Shown one piece after another: positions 43,193 through 52,604 of a stretch of 64,000 bases of DNA (positions within the stretch are counted from its first letter, which is position 1; each line of letters starts with the position of its first letter). Where the stretch lies: positions 248,001 to 312,000 of the forward strand of contig NZ_PTJA01000004.1 of the NCBI RefSeq assembly GCF_002934545.1, given 5' to 3'. Source of the DNA: Lacrimispora xylanisolvens. GTDB lineage: Bacteria; Bacillota; Clostridia; Lachnospirales; Lachnospiraceae. The position numbers were made by a program, and so were the translations under genes. Below the pieces are notes generated by a model that was given only the letters and a program-made list of their open reading frames with translations, made no database searches and was not told the origin of the DNA.

Positions 43193-44692
43193 TCAGGGAC
43201 GATTATTCACTTCTTTTATCTTGTTTTCCAGAGCTTCCACCACAGTTTTTAAGATCTTGATCCTTGCATAATACTTGCAGTTTCCTTCCACTACCACCCA
43301 TGGTGCATAGGTTGTGGAGGTACGGACCAGCATCTCATTGACTGCCGATTCATACTGATCCCATTTTTCTCTGTTTCGCCAGTCTTCTTCTGTAATTTTC
43401 CACTGCTTTAAGGGATCTTCCTGCCGTTCTTTAAAGCGTTTTTCCTGTTCGTCTTTATCAATGTGAAGCCAGAATTTAAGGACGACGGCACCTGCATTTG
43501 CCAGGTGGCTTTCCATCTCATTGATTTCCTGATAAGCCTGCTTCCACTGGCTTTCCCTGCAAAAGCCCTCTACCCGCTCTACAAGCACTCTCCCGTACCA
43601 GGTGCGGTCGAATATGGCGATATGGCCTGCTTTCGGCATATTGATCCAGAAACGCCATAGATAGTGATGAACCCGTTCCAGATCGTTGGGGGCCGCAGTC
43701 GGGTATACCTTATACCCTCTTGGATCCAGGTGGCTGGTAAGACGTTTGATGGCTCCGCCTTTTCCTGCTGCATCCCAGCCTTCGAACCCCAGCACAACCG
43801 GAATCCGCATCCGGTAAATCTGGCTGTGGAGAAATTCCAGTTTTTTCTGCAGACGGTCAATTTCCTTTTTGTAATCTTCCTTTGAAATGGACTTGGTTAA
43901 ATCCACTCCGGACAGAACACCTGATTTAAAGCTTTCTGAACGGACTGGCACTTCCTTCTCCTTTGCCACTCCGTTTAAGCTCTTTTTATTCAGGGCATCC
44001 GAAAGACAGTCTGCCACACAGGACATGATCTTGGCTGCTGCATACTCTTTATCGTTTGCTTCGATTATGGTCCACGGGGCATAATCCATGTCCGTATTCT
44101 GAAGCATCTCTTCGCAGATCTTAAGGAACCGGTCATACTCCGTGTTCCTCTTCCAATCGTCTTTTGTTACCCTCCAGCTGGTTTCCTTTGAGTTTTCCAG
44201 CTTTTTAAACCGCTTCTTTTGTTCTTCTCTTGAAATATAAAGAAAAAGCTTGATGATAACCATTCCGTCATCGGTAAGCTGCCGCTCAAAGGACTGTATG
44301 TCGTGAAAGGCTGCTGGCAGATCTTCATCAGGAAGCTTTGTTGAAAAACGCTCCATGGTTACCTGACGGTACCAGCTTCTGTCAAAGACAGCGATTCTTC
44401 CCTGGGCAGGCAGTTTTGTGTAAAAACGCCACAGGAAGGGACGCATACGCTCTTCGTCCGTCGATTTATCATTGGCATAGACATCAAAGCCTCTGGGATC
44501 AAGGGCCTGAATCAGGTGATTGATCTGGGTGCCTTTTCCTGAGGCGCCCATACCCTCAAATACGATCATAACCGGAATCCCGGCTTCCTTTAACTGGCGC
44601 TGCAAAAGCCCCAGTTTTTCACTTTGCTCTTTCTCTGTCTTTTTGTAAGTTTCCTTATCAATTTTCTTTGATAAATCAATTTTCTCCAGCAT
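43193..44692 (-). CDS. pap: Polyphosphate:AMP phosphotransferase (two PPK2 domains)
   Basis: This 499-residue enzyme joins two PPK2 domains (about 1-235 and 255-495) and transfers phosphate from polyphosphate to AMP to give ADP. The first P-loop is GMGASGKGT and the second GWDAAGKGG; both have a matching lid motif FDRSWYRQV and FDRTWYGRV. In studied enzymes of this layout the C-terminal domain is the active one. An AGGAGG site precedes the ATG. It is probably a single gene or cotranscribed with the aldo/keto reductase, 26 bases away. Confidence 0.92.
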   Translation of the reverse strand: MLEKIDLSKKIDKETYKKTEKEQSEKLGLLQRQLKEAGIPVMIVFEGMGASGKGTQINHLIQALDPRGFDVYANDKSTDEERMRPFLWRFYTKLPAQGRIAVFDRSWYRQVTMERFSTKLPDEDLPAAFHDIQSFERQLTDDGMVIIKLFLYISREEQKKRFKKLENSKETSWRVTKDDWKRNTEYDRFLKICEEMLQNTDMDYAPWTIIEANDKEYAAAKIMSCVADCLSDALNKKSLNGVAKEKEVPVRSESFKSGVLSGVDLTKSISKEDYKKEIDRLQKKLEFLHSQIYRMRIPVVLGFEGWDAAGKGGAIKRLTSHLDPRGYKVYPTAAPNDLERVHHYLWRFWINMPKAGHIAIFDRTWYGRVLVERVEGFCRESQWKQAYQEINEMESHLANAGAVVLKFWLHIDKDEQEKRFKERQEDPLKQWKITEEDWRNREKWDQYESAVNEMLVRTSTTYAPWVVVEGNCKYYARIKILKTVVEALENKIKEVNNRP

Positions 44693-44718
44693 AAACAGTC
44701 CCTCCTTACTGGTTTCCG

Positions 44719-45840
44719 TTAAGCCTGTATCTTTTCAAACACCTTTGCTACCTCGGGCATAACCTGGCTGATTTTAATCATCTGCGGGCATTCCTTTTCA
44801 CATCTGTGGCAGGTCTTGCAGCTGTCTGCTTTTATGGCAAGAGCCTCATACCCCGCTTTGGCCTCGTCCTCTTTGTGGGCAGCCGTCATATTATAATAGG
44901 AGAATATCTCCGGAATCTCCAGTCCGAAGGGGCAGGGAACACAGTAACGACAGCCGGTACAGCCAACCAGCGCCATGGAGTCAAAGACCTCCTTTGCTTT
45001 CTTGTACATGGCATGCTCTTCTTCCGATACCATACCAATATAGCTTCTGTCTGCATACAAAAGATTATCTTCCAGTTGCTGCTCATCACTCATACCGCTT
45101 AAAAGCAGGCTGACTTCCGGCTGATCCCATAAAAAGTCAAGGGCATATTCCACGCTGGATTTTTCACTTCCTAACACTTCTTTTACATGAGATGCAGGAT
45201 TGGCCAGTCTTCCGCCTAAGAGCGGCTCCATAATGACTACGGCAAGTCCTTTTCCAGCGGCCTCTTTCAGTCCTTTTAAGCCTGCCTGATGTGTGAGATC
45301 CACATAGTTATACTGAATCTGGCAGAAATCCCATCCATCATAATAATCTAGGATATCCTGAAACACGTCATATGAATCATGGAAGGAAAAACCAATATAC
45401 TTAATTTTTCCATCTGCTCTCGCTTTTTCCATCTTCTCTACCAGTTTCAGTTTTTTTATCTTCTCTTCAAACCGGTCTCTGCTTAAGGCATGGAGCAGAT
45501 AAAAATCCACATGATCTGTTTTTAATTTTGCTAACTGTTCATCTAAAACTTCTTCAAAATCTTCTTCTTTTACAAGCTTCCATACAGGACATTTGGTAGC
45601 CAGATAAGTCTTCTCCCTGTAACCTTCCTGCAGCGCTTCCCCTACTATTCTCTCACTTTCCCCCTCATGATAGGGATAAGCAGTGTCAATGTAGTTGACT
45701 CCCTGATCAATGGCATGACGGATCATTGCCACCGCCCGCTTCTCATCTACCTGATTTTCTCCCGAAAGAGGAAGCCGCATGGCTCCGAACCCGAGTGCTG
45801 AAACTTTTATTCCTGTCTTTCCAAAATCACGATATTGCAT
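44719..45840 (-). CDS. Aldo/keto reductase with C-terminal 4Fe-4S motifs
   Basis: This 373-residue protein has an N-terminal aldo/keto-reductase barrel (about 1-280, with GFGAMRLP, DTAYPYHEGESE and the catalytic Tyr in this stretch, then LLHALSRD). The C-terminal ferredoxin-like part has CTGCRYCVPCPFG and CKTCHRCEKECPQ. Such fusions are common in strict anaerobes; the substrate is unknown. The ATG at 45840 has a GGAGG site; the longer frame upstream has none. Confidence 0.9.
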   Translation of the reverse strand: MQYRDFGKTGIKVSALGFGAMRLPLSGENQVDEKRAVAMIRHAIDQGVNYIDTAYPYHEGESERIVGEALQEGYREKTYLATKCPVWKLVKEEDFEEVLDEQLAKLKTDHVDFYLLHALSRDRFEEKIKKLKLVEKMEKARADGKIKYIGFSFHDSYDVFQDILDYYDGWDFCQIQYNYVDLTHQAGLKGLKEAAGKGLAVVIMEPLLGGRLANPASHVKEVLGSEKSSVEYALDFLWDQPEVSLLLSGMSDEQQLEDNLLYADRSYIGMVSEEEHAMYKKAKEVFDSMALVGCTGCRYCVPCPFGLEIPEIFSYYNMTAAHKEDEAKAGYEALAIKADSCKTCHRCEKECPQMIKISQVMPEVAKVFEKIQA

Positions 45841-45947
45841 ATTTTTCCTCCGCATGATAAGATTCGCAATTGAACTATAAGCTGCTTTAATCATTATTGT
45901 ATCATATTTGTTTTCTGTTCAATAGTTTTTTTTGCAAAATATAAGCG

Positions 45948-45986
45948 AAAAAAGACAGACTTTGCGTCATGCAAATGCCTGCCTTT
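45948..45986 (-). terminator. Aspartate kinase terminator
   Basis: An imperfect stem (AGGCAG with CTGTCT arms, inner TTTGCA/GCAAA) is followed by six T on the minus strand. Confidence 0.7.
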
Positions 45987-46011
45987 CTGCCATGAATATT
46001 AATTTTGCTCT

Positions 46012-47331
46012 TTAAACTTCGGTCGTTATAAAGATATCATAAATCGCTTTAATCGCTTCTTCAAAATCACTGTTTCTCACACCAATAATGATATTTAATT
46101 CACTGGAGCCCTGATCAATCATTTTAACATTGACTCTGGAATGGGCGAGGGCCGAAAAAATCCTGCCGGCAGTCCCTCTGGTGGCCTTCATACCTCTGCC
46201 TACTACAGCTACCAGTGCAAGATCGGATTCCATCTCCACAAAATCAGGCTCAACCGCTCTGTGAATTCCGGCAATAACAGACTGCTCAAATTCCACAAAC
46301 TCTGACTGGTGAACGAAGACTGTCATGGTATCGATTCCGGAAGGCATATGCTCAAAGGAGATTCCGTATTTTTCAAATACCTCAAGCACCTTTCTCCCAA
46401 AACCAACTTCAGCATTCATCATGGCTTTTTCAATATTAATGGAACAAAAGCCTTTCTTTCCTGCTATTCCCGTAATGGTGTAGCGGGGCTGTCTGCAGGT
46501 GCTTTCCACAATTAAAGTTCCCTTGTCCTCGGGCTTATTGGTGTTACGGATATTAATGGGAATTCCTTCTTTTCTCACAGGGAAGATTGCATCCTCATGG
46601 AGTACGCTGGCACCCATATACGCCAGCTCTCTTAATTCTCTGTATGTAATGGTTTCAATGACTTCCGGATCCTTAATGATTCTGGGGTCTGCCACCAGAA
46701 CACCGGATACATCCGTCCAGTTTTCATACATATCTGCATGAATTGCTTTCGCCACTACGGAACCTGTCACATCGGAGCCGCCTCTTGAAAAAGTCTTGAT
46801 GGTGCCATCGTGCTTTGAGCCATAAAATCCGGGAATAACTGCTGTTTCAGCCTTGTTTAAACGTTCGGAAAGCACCTGATCCGTAAGATCTGCTTCAAAG
46901 TTGCCATCCTCGTCAAAAAAGATCACCTCAGCGGCATCAATAAACTCAAATCCCAGATACTCTGCCATGATCAGACTGTTTAAATATTCACCTCTGGAAG
47001 CAGCATAGTCCCTGCCTGCCTTTTCTAAGAAATTCTTTTCAATCACATTAAATTCCTCATCAAGACTCATGTTCAGGGAAAGCCCGCTGATAATTTCCAT
47101 ATAGCGCTCTTTGATTTTTTCCAGAATGCTTTTGTAGCTTTTGCCTGCTTCCGCCGCATCGTAACACTGATACAGCAGATCTGTTACCTTTTCATCCTTG
47201 TCATTACGCTTTCCCGGCGCGGATGGAACTACATATTTTCTGCTCTTGTCTGCGCGGATGATATTACCAACCTTTTCAAACTGCATGGCGCTGGCTAAAG
47301 AGCTTCCTCCGAATTTCACAACTTTTTTCAT
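46012..47331 (-). CDS. lysC: Aspartate kinase
   Basis: This 439-residue enzyme makes aspartyl phosphate for lysine, methionine and threonine. It starts KKVVKFGGSSLASA (ATP site), has FSRGGSDVTGSVVA and DVSGVLVADPR, and ends with two ACT domains for feedback control (about 290-439, including the AVVGRGMKATRGTAGRIF segment). A consensus promoter lies about 50 bases upstream with no lysine riboswitch seen. It is a single-gene unit. Confidence 0.95.
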   Translation of the reverse strand: MKKVVKFGGSSLASAMQFEKVGNIIRADKSRKYVVPSAPGKRNDKDEKVTDLLYQCYDAAEAGKSYKSILEKIKERYMEIISGLSLNMSLDEEFNVIEKNFLEKAGRDYAASRGEYLNSLIMAEYLGFEFIDAAEVIFFDEDGNFEADLTDQVLSERLNKAETAVIPGFYGSKHDGTIKTFSRGGSDVTGSVVAKAIHADMYENWTDVSGVLVADPRIIKDPEVIETITYRELRELAYMGASVLHEDAIFPVRKEGIPINIRNTNKPEDKGTLIVESTCRQPRYTITGIAGKKGFCSINIEKAMMNAEVGFGRKVLEVFEKYGISFEHMPSGIDTMTVFVHQSEFVEFEQSVIAGIHRAVEPDFVEMESDLALVAVVGRGMKATRGTAGRIFSALAHSRVNVKMIDQGSSELNIIIGVRNSDFEEAIKAIYDIFITTEV

Positions 47332-47379
47332 GGCGTCTTTCTCCTCTGATACAGGTTAATATCTACATATTTAACGGAA

Positions 47380-47408
47380 ATAATATCTTAATTGTCACCA
47401 GCTGTCAA
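47380..47408 (-). promoter_or_regulatory. Aspartate kinase promoter
   Basis: Minus-strand TTGACA (47403-47408) and TATTAT (47380-47385) are exactly 17 bases apart. Confidence 0.75.
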
Positions 47409-47442
47409 GTGGTTTTCTCTAATTATGTATAATTTTCCATCA

Positions 47443-48204
47443 TCATGCATAAATTCTCTTTTCCAGGAACATATTTAAGATCTTCTCATTTGCCAGGCTG
47501 TTTCGTTTATCCGATTCTTCAATCCGCCTGTTTCCTCCGCTGATGCTGTTATATTCCCCGCAGATATCAACTGCCAGTACTGGATTCTTTCTGCAGATAA
47601 TATCCCATGCCCTGGAAAGCTGGGCCAGTGTCATACTTCCCTGATCCCAGTCAGTCAAGAGTTCACTGGAAGAAAATACATCTTTATCCACAGATAAATA
47701 CACCGGTTCCTTAAGCTGTCCGGCAAAATCCGAAACCCAGTCTTTCCCTGATAGTTCCGATTCCGTATAGATCTTCACTCTGTCTTTAAAATCTTCCCTG
47801 ACTGCACAGGCCAGCTCATCCGACACGCCAATTAAAATAACCCTTTTTAAGAACCCCTGTTCTTCCAGTATCTGGCGGATCCAGTTCCCGCAGGAAAGGA
47901 TTCCCTCAAAACTGGAAGCCATAAGGTCTGCATGATGGTCGAATACAACCAGATCATAGGGTTCTTTGTAATCTTTTTGCAGAACATAACTGACATAATG
48001 AAAATTTCCGCAGTCCAGGAACCGGAAGCTGCCCCCTGCCTTTTTCGCCCGCCGCTCAATCTCCGTTAAAGAAGCGCTGTCGCAAAAACCATGGACACCG
48101 GTTAAATCCGTACAGTCAACCCAGTCATATGGAACCTTCCTGTAAAAATCCTGTCTTTTGTAGACATCTGTGAAATTAAATATGGTGACCGGTCTTATTT
48201 TGAT
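47443..48204 (-). CDS. Arginase/UPF0489-fold protein with likely non-ATG start
   Basis: The reading frame runs without a stop from 48204 to 47443 (about 253 codons). It carries ureohydrolase-like metal motifs FDHHADLM (about residue 90) and SVDKDVFSSSELLTDWDQGSM (split by one turn), as in the arginase/agmatinase superfamily. The first ATG in frame (47922) would cut off 94 residues, including FDHHADLM. No ATG, GTG or TTG exists upstream in frame. The best start is ATC at 48204 (giving a KIRPVTIFNF start), placed 13 bases after a GGAGG site and overlapping the end of the HD-domain gene. Substrate unknown. Confidence 0.7.
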   Translation of the reverse strand: MKIRPVTIFNFTDVYKRQDFYRKVPYDWVDCTDLTGVHGFCDSASLTEIERRAKKAGGSFRFLDCGNFHYVSYVLQKDYKEPYDLVVFDHHADLMASSFEGILSCGNWIRQILEEQGFLKRVILIGVSDELACAVREDFKDRVKIYTESELSGKDWVSDFAGQLKEPVYLSVDKDVFSSSELLTDWDQGSMTLAQLSRAWDIICRKNPVLAVDICGEYNSISGGNRRIEESDKRNSLANEKILNMFLEKRIYA

Positions 48205-48788
48205 TTCAAAGCTTCCACCTCCTGATTTACGCTTTCCTCACAGGAACGCATGGCAAGTATAGTCTTTTCAAGCAGCTCTTCTAACGTCCAGCCCAGATAC
48301 CCGGCGCCAGTGTCGATGATGTCCCTGGAACAGCCTGCTGCGAATTTTTTATCCTTATACTTTTTCTTTAAGCTGGATACTTCCATATCCATCACGCTTT
48401 TGGAAGGACGCATTCTGGCAGCCGCACCGATTAAACCAGTCAGTTCATCTGAGGCAAAGAGTACCTTTTCCATCTCATGCTCCGGTTTTACCTCTGAGCA
48501 GATCCCATATCCATGACTGCATATGGCATGAATCAGTTCCTCCTCTGCATCGATTTCTTTTAAAAGCTCCGGCGCTTTTGTACAATGTTCCTCTGGAAAC
48601 TGTTCAAAATCCACATCATGGAGAAGTCCTGCCAATCCCCAGAAATCTTCTTCTGCTCCGTAGCCAAGTTCCCTGGCATACCAGCGCATCACCCCTTCTA
48701 CGGTCAGCCCGTGAAGGAGATGAAAGGGCTCCTGATTATATTTTATGAGTAAGTTAAGTGCCTGTTGTCTGGTTATCTCTGTTTTCAT
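48195..48788 (-). CDS. HD-domain hydrolase
   Basis: This 197-residue protein has HD-superfamily metal motifs: HGLTVEGVMRWYA, LLHDVDFEQFPEEH with the HD pair, and AICSHGYG. Related proteins are predicted nucleotide or phosphate-ester hydrolases (HDIG type). It lies between a DUF523 gene and the arginase-fold gene and shares its stop region with the latter. Substrate unknown. Confidence 0.85.
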   Translation of the reverse strand: MKTEITRQQALNLLIKYNQEPFHLLHGLTVEGVMRWYARELGYGAEEDFWGLAGLLHDVDFEQFPEEHCTKAPELLKEIDAEEELIHAICSHGYGICSEVKPEHEMEKVLFASDELTGLIGAAARMRPSKSVMDMEVSSLKKKYKDKKFAAGCSRDIIDTGAGYLGWTLEELLEKTILAMRSCEESVNQEVEALKSK

Positions 48789-48815
48789 ACTGATATTCTC
48801 CTTACTGTACTTAAT

Positions 48816-49277
48816 TTAGTTGTCCGTTCCGGTTATGAGAGAATGAATTTTGCTTTCTCCGATCACTTCAATTCCGTTCTCTTGAAGCAAAGCCGCGGTG
48901 ACACCGCTTCCAGGAATTTTATTTCCGGAAAATGTCCCGTCATAGATCATTCCATGGCCGCAGGATGGACTGCGTTCCTTTAAGACAGCCTTTTTGCAGC
49001 CAAAGATTGTTGCCAGCTTTAAGGTTTCACCGGCACCTTTTTCAAAAAAGGCTGTGACATCCTGACCAGACTGGCTGATGACTGTATTTTCCCCTCTCCG
49101 CTCAGACGCAAGTCTGGGTGTTTCCATTCCTCCCAGCTGTTCCGGACAGACTGGAATAAGATGATACTCATCAAGCAGTGCCAGAATCTCTTTATTTTCT
49201 CCATGATTGCCATCATAGCGGCAGTTCACACCCAAAAGACAGGCGCTCACAAGAATTGTCTCTTTTTGATCCTTCAT
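48816..49277 (-). CDS. DUF523 protein
   Basis: This 153-residue member of DUF523 (YbbK-like) shows the pattern VSACLLGVNCRYDGN, CPEQLGGMETPR, LKERSPSCGHGMIYDGTF and GSGVTAALL. The conserved Cys residues in ACLLG, CRYDG, CPE and SPSCG suggest a metal or cluster site. Function is unknown. It leads a three-gene group with the HD and arginase-fold genes. Confidence 0.92.
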   Translation of the reverse strand: MKDQKETILVSACLLGVNCRYDGNHGENKEILALLDEYHLIPVCPEQLGGMETPRLASERRGENTVISQSGQDVTAFFEKGAGETLKLATIFGCKKAVLKERSPSCGHGMIYDGTFSGNKIPGSGVTAALLQENGIEVIGESKIHSLITGTDN

Positions 49278-49320
49278 TCCTTTCGCCTCCTTTCATAAGT
49301 CCTACTGTAGCAAAAAATGA

Positions 49321-49355
49321 AAAGGGGTTCAATCCTTTTTTCAGATTAACCCCTT
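49321..49355 (-). terminator. clpP terminator
   Basis: AAGGGGTTAATC pairs with GATTGAACCCCTT over a purine-rich loop and is followed on the minus strand by TTTTCATTTTTT. Confidence 0.75.
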
Positions 49356-49364
49356 AAACCTTCT

Positions 49365-49955
49365 CTATTTTCTTTTTTCCAGAATTGCATCAATGATTCC
49401 GTAATCCATGGCTTCTGATGCTGTCATAAAATGATCCCTGTCCGTATCCCGTTCAATCTCTTCTTCAGAATGACCGGTATTTTCCCCCAGTATCCAGTTT
49501 AACCGCCTTTTATCCTTTTGAAGCTTTTCTGAGTAAATCCATATGTCAGCTGCCTTCCCCCCGATTCCTCCTGATACTCCGGGCTGATGAATCATAATCT
49601 CCGCATTGGGAAGGGCAAACCGCTTTCCTTTTGTCCCTCCTGCCAGAAGAAACGCCCCAAAGCTGGCCGCAAAGCCAAGGCAGATGGTGGAAACATCGCA
49701 GCGGATGTACTTCATGGTATCATAAATCCCCAGTCCTGCGGTTATGGAACCGCCGGGGCTGTTAATGTAAAAGGAAATGTCTTTCTCCGGATCCTGGGAT
49801 TCCAGAAATAAAAGCTGTGCGATAATCAGCTTGGCAGATTCATCGCTTACCTCTTCCCCCAGAAAAATAATCCGGTCCTTTAACAGACGGGAAAACAGAT
49901 CATAGCTTCGTTCCCCTGACCCAGTCTGTTCAATCACATAAGGAACCACATTCAT
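49365..49955 (-). CDS. clpP: ATP-dependent Clp protease proteolytic subunit (ClpP-type)
   Basis: This 196-residue serine peptidase forms the barrel that works with Clp ATPases. The catalytic triad is in place: Ser in [11 protein letters not shown], His in EIMIHQP, and Asp in [11 protein letters not shown]. The ATG at 49955 overlaps the stop of the AraC-type gene before it (ATGA) and has a GGAGG site 8 bases upstream; the GTG at 49964 is too close to that site. It differs from housekeeping ClpP loci by lacking tig or clpX neighbours, so it may be a second paralogue with a special role. Confidence 0.9.
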   Translation of the reverse strand: MNVVPYVIEQTGSGERSYDLFSRLLKDRIIFLGEEVSDESAKLIIAQLLFLESQDPEKDISFYINSPGGSITAGLGIYDTMKYIRCDVSTICLGFAASFGAFLLAGGTKGKRFALPNAEIMIHQPGVSGGIGGKAADIWIYSEKLQKDKRRLNWILGENTGHSEEEIERDTDRDHFMTASEAMDYGIIDAILEKRK

Positions 49956-50350
49956 GCCGCACACCTCCAGGCTTTGGAGAGGTTCATTATTACTTCTTTA
50001 CGCCTTAATTCTTTGTTAATTCTTGCTTTTCTGTATGTCATTGGCGTACAGCCATATACTTTTTTAAACTCCAGTGTAAATGCCTGCTGGGACTGATACA
50101 ATGCGTCCTGTGCAATTCTGGCAATGGATTCTTCTTCCATAATAAGCTTACCAGCCGCTTCACTGAGCCTGCGCTCCTTGATATAGCGGTGAATGGTACA
50201 GCCTGTGACATCAGAAAACATCCGGTTGATATGAAATTTAGAATAACCGGCATACCGGGCGATCTCCTCCACATTCAGTCTTTCCGGCGCAGATAAATTT
50301 ACTTCAATATAATCAATGATCTGACTAACTGTTTTTTTCTTTTCATCCAT
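49952..50350 (-). CDS. AraC-type DNA-binding protein, DNA-binding part only
   Basis: This 132-residue protein consists of the two AraC helix-turn-helix motifs ([24 protein letters not shown] and [26 protein letters not shown]) followed by a short basic tail. No sensor domain is attached. Small regulators of this type resemble SoxS/Rob N-terminal or Ada-like domains. It is translationally coupled to ClpP. Targets unknown. Confidence 0.88.
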   Translation of the reverse strand: MDEKKKTVSQIIDYIEVNLSAPERLNVEEIARYAGYSKFHINRMFSDVTGCTIHRYIKERRLSEAAGKLIMEEESIARIAQDALYQSQQAFTLEFKKVYGCTPMTYRKARINKELRRKEVIMNLSKAWRCAA

Positions 50351-50464
50351 GCGTTCTACCTCCGTAATCTGATCTTATTATAGCAGATTTCATTTTCCCC
50401 GTATTCATAAAAAGTGCGGTTTCAAAAAAACACCGAATTCCTACTATGTTTATAGAAAAAGGTC

Positions 50465-50493
50465 ATGACATTTTGTTAATAATATAGTATACT
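50465..50493 (+). promoter_or_regulatory. fprA promoter
   Basis: ATGACA (50465-50470) and TATACT (50488-50493) are 17 bases apart on the plus strand. Confidence 0.65.
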
Positions 50494-50537
50494 TTATACA
50501 AGATACTAGAACGAGCAATAGAAAGGAAGGCTGCAAC

Positions 50538-51743
50538 ATGTACTGTATCAAAAAAATAATAGACGATCTGTTCTGGGTTGGCGGAAGTGACCGCCGTCTG
50601 GCCCTGTTTGAAAATGCATACCCTATTCCCAGAGGAATTGCTTATAATTCCTACGTTTTGCTGGATGAAAAAACCGTACTGTTTGATACGGTTGACAGAG
50701 CCATTAGCGGACAGTTTATCGAGAATGTGGAAGCAGTTTTAGGCGGACGGAATCTGGATTATATTTTTGTTAATCATATGGAACCGGATCACTGCGCAAC
50801 GTTAGGGGAGATGGTAAGAAGATACCCTGATGTGAAAGTGGTGTGCAATGCAAAAACTGTCCCAATCATCAATCAGTTTTATGAATTTGGAGTGGATGAC
50901 AGAGCTGTCATTGTAAAAGAAGGAGATACATTCTCAACCGGTAAGCACAATTTTACCTTCTACATGGCTCCCATGGTACACTGGCCGGAAGTTATGGTAA
51001 CCTATGATGCCACTGATAAGATTTTATTTTCCGCAGATGCATTTGGTACCTTTGGCGCCATGAACGGGAATATATTTGCTGACGAGCTGAATTTTGAGCG
51101 TGAATGGCTTGATGATTCCAGAAGATATTATTCTAACATTGTGGGCAAATACGGGGTTAACACCCAGGCTTTATTAAAAAAGGTAGCGGACTTAGACATA
51201 CAGCTTCTCTGCCCGCTTCACGGACCGGTATGGCGTTCCGATATCTGCTGGTACATGGACAAGTACTGCACCTGGAGCAGTTACGAACCAGAAGAACAGG
51301 CTGTCATGATCGCCTACGGCTCCATATACGGCAACACGGAGAATGCTGCCAACATTCTTGCATGCCGGCTTGCAGAACGGGGCATCCGCAATATTGTGAT
51401 GTATGACGTTTCCGTAACTCACCCATCCTATATTATCTCAGAGGCATTCCGATGCAGCCATCTGGTTTTTGCATCAGCTACCTATAATGCAGGAATCTTC
51501 AGCAATATGGAGCATCTTCTCATGGATATGAAGGCTCACAATGTGCAGAACCGTACCGTTGCACTGATCGAGAACGGCACCTGGGGCGTTATGGCAGCCA
51601 AAAAGATGACCGAAATCATCTCCGGCATGAAAAACATGACCATTCTGGATCAGACCATTACAGTGAAATCTTCCCTGAAAGAGGATCAGCTGTCAGAAAT
51701 CGCTGCTTTGGCCAATACCATTGCAGATTCCATGTCTAAATAA
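50538..51743 (+). CDS. FprA-type flavodiiron protein
   Basis: This 401-residue protein has an N-terminal metallo-beta-lactamase-like diiron domain (HMEPDH with iron ligands near residue 80, and HWPEVM, SADAFGTFG, CPLHGP) and a C-terminal flavodoxin domain (AYGSIYGNTENAANILA, from about 255). Such proteins reduce oxygen to water or nitric oxide to nitrous oxide and protect anaerobes. It is a plus-strand single-gene unit with its own promoter and terminator. Confidence 0.95.
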   Translation: MYCIKKIIDDLFWVGGSDRRLALFENAYPIPRGIAYNSYVLLDEKTVLFDTVDRAISGQFIENVEAVLGGRNLDYIFVNHMEPDHCATLGEMVRRYPDVKVVCNAKTVPIINQFYEFGVDDRAVIVKEGDTFSTGKHNFTFYMAPMVHWPEVMVTYDATDKILFSADAFGTFGAMNGNIFADELNFEREWLDDSRRYYSNIVGKYGVNTQALLKKVADLDIQLLCPLHGPVWRSDICWYMDKYCTWSSYEPEEQAVMIAYGSIYGNTENAANILACRLAERGIRNIVMYDVSVTHPSYIISEAFRCSHLVFASATYNAGIFSNMEHLLMDMKAHNVQNRTVALIENGTWGVMAAKKMTEIISGMKNMTILDQTITVKSSLKEDQLSEIAALANTIADSMSK

Positions 51744-51748
51744 AAAAT

Positions 51749-51807
51749 GATCCCCCGGAATACGGCGTACATATCATACTGTGTACCGTTTTCCAGGGGT
51801 ATTTTTT
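51749..51807. terminator. Bidirectional terminator between fprA and the pxp operon
   Basis: A long stem pairs CCCCCGGAATACGG with CCGTTTTCCAGGGG and the outer TGATC/GGTAT region. T-rich runs follow on the plus strand and on the minus strand. Confidence 0.85.
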
Positions 51808-51820
51808 ATCCCTCTGTCAC

Positions 51821-52576
51821 TTAGAATCCCTTTATTACAATTCCTTCCTCCATAAGACCTTCCCGGATCTTTTTCACAAATGCCAGTGCTTTGGCTCCAT
51901 CCCCGTGAACACACACGGAATCAGCCTGTATGGTAATATCCCGTCCGTCCACAGCTTCCACCTTCCGCTCACGGACCATACGGATCACCCGCTTTACTGC
52001 CTCTTCTTCATCCTTTATCAGTGCACCCTTCTGATTTCTGGGAACAAGAGTCCCGTCACTTTGGTATCCCCGGTCTGCAAATACCTCGCTTGCACAGAAT
52101 ACACCAGTAGCTTTCGCCGCACGAATCAGCTCACTGCCGCTTAACCCAAGGAGCACCAGACTTTCATCTACCTCCTTCACAGCCAGACAGACAGCCCGTG
52201 CCAGCTGATAATCCTCTGCTGCCATATTATAAAGGGCACCATGAGGCTTTACATGCCAGAGCCTCACTCCTGCTCCGGTGCAAAATGCCTTTAGCGCTCC
52301 AATCTGGTATTTTACAGAGGCCTTCACCTCTTCCGGAGACAGCGCCATATTCCTTCTTCCAAATCCTGCCAGATCCGGAAATCCCGGATGGGCACCGACT
52401 CTCACTCCATGCTCCTTACAAAGGGCTACTGTCCGTTCCATCACCATGGGATCTCCTCCGTGGAATCCACAGGCAATGTTTGCAGAAGTAACGTATGGAA
52501 TCACTTCTTCATCCATTCCAATCTTATAAGCTCCGTAACTTTCCCCCAAATCACAGTTCAAATCAATGACCGCCAT
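51821..52576 (-). CDS. pxpA: 5-oxoprolinase subunit A (LamB/YcsF family)
   Basis: This protein of about 251 residues has the hallmark start DLNCDLGESYGAYKIGMDEE, followed by SANIACGFHGGDP, GAHPGFPDLAGFGRR and KPHGALYN. With PxpB and PxpC it opens 5-oxoproline to glutamate using ATP, a reaction established for the PxpABC complex. The ATG at 52576 is preferred over GTG at 52582 on spacing to the AAAGGAAG site. It is the last gene of the long operon before the terminator. Confidence 0.95.
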   Translation of the reverse strand: MAVIDLNCDLGESYGAYKIGMDEEVIPYVTSANIACGFHGGDPMVMERTVALCKEHGVRVGAHPGFPDLAGFGRRNMALSPEEVKASVKYQIGALKAFCTGAGVRLWHVKPHGALYNMAAEDYQLARAVCLAVKEVDESLVLLGLSGSELIRAAKATGVFCASEVFADRGYQSDGTLVPRNQKGALIKDEEEAVKRVIRMVRERKVEAVDGRDITIQADSVCVHGDGAKALAFVKKIREGLMEEGIVIKGF

Positions 52577-52604
52577 AATCACGCTTCCTTTCTCTAAGAC
52601 CGTT

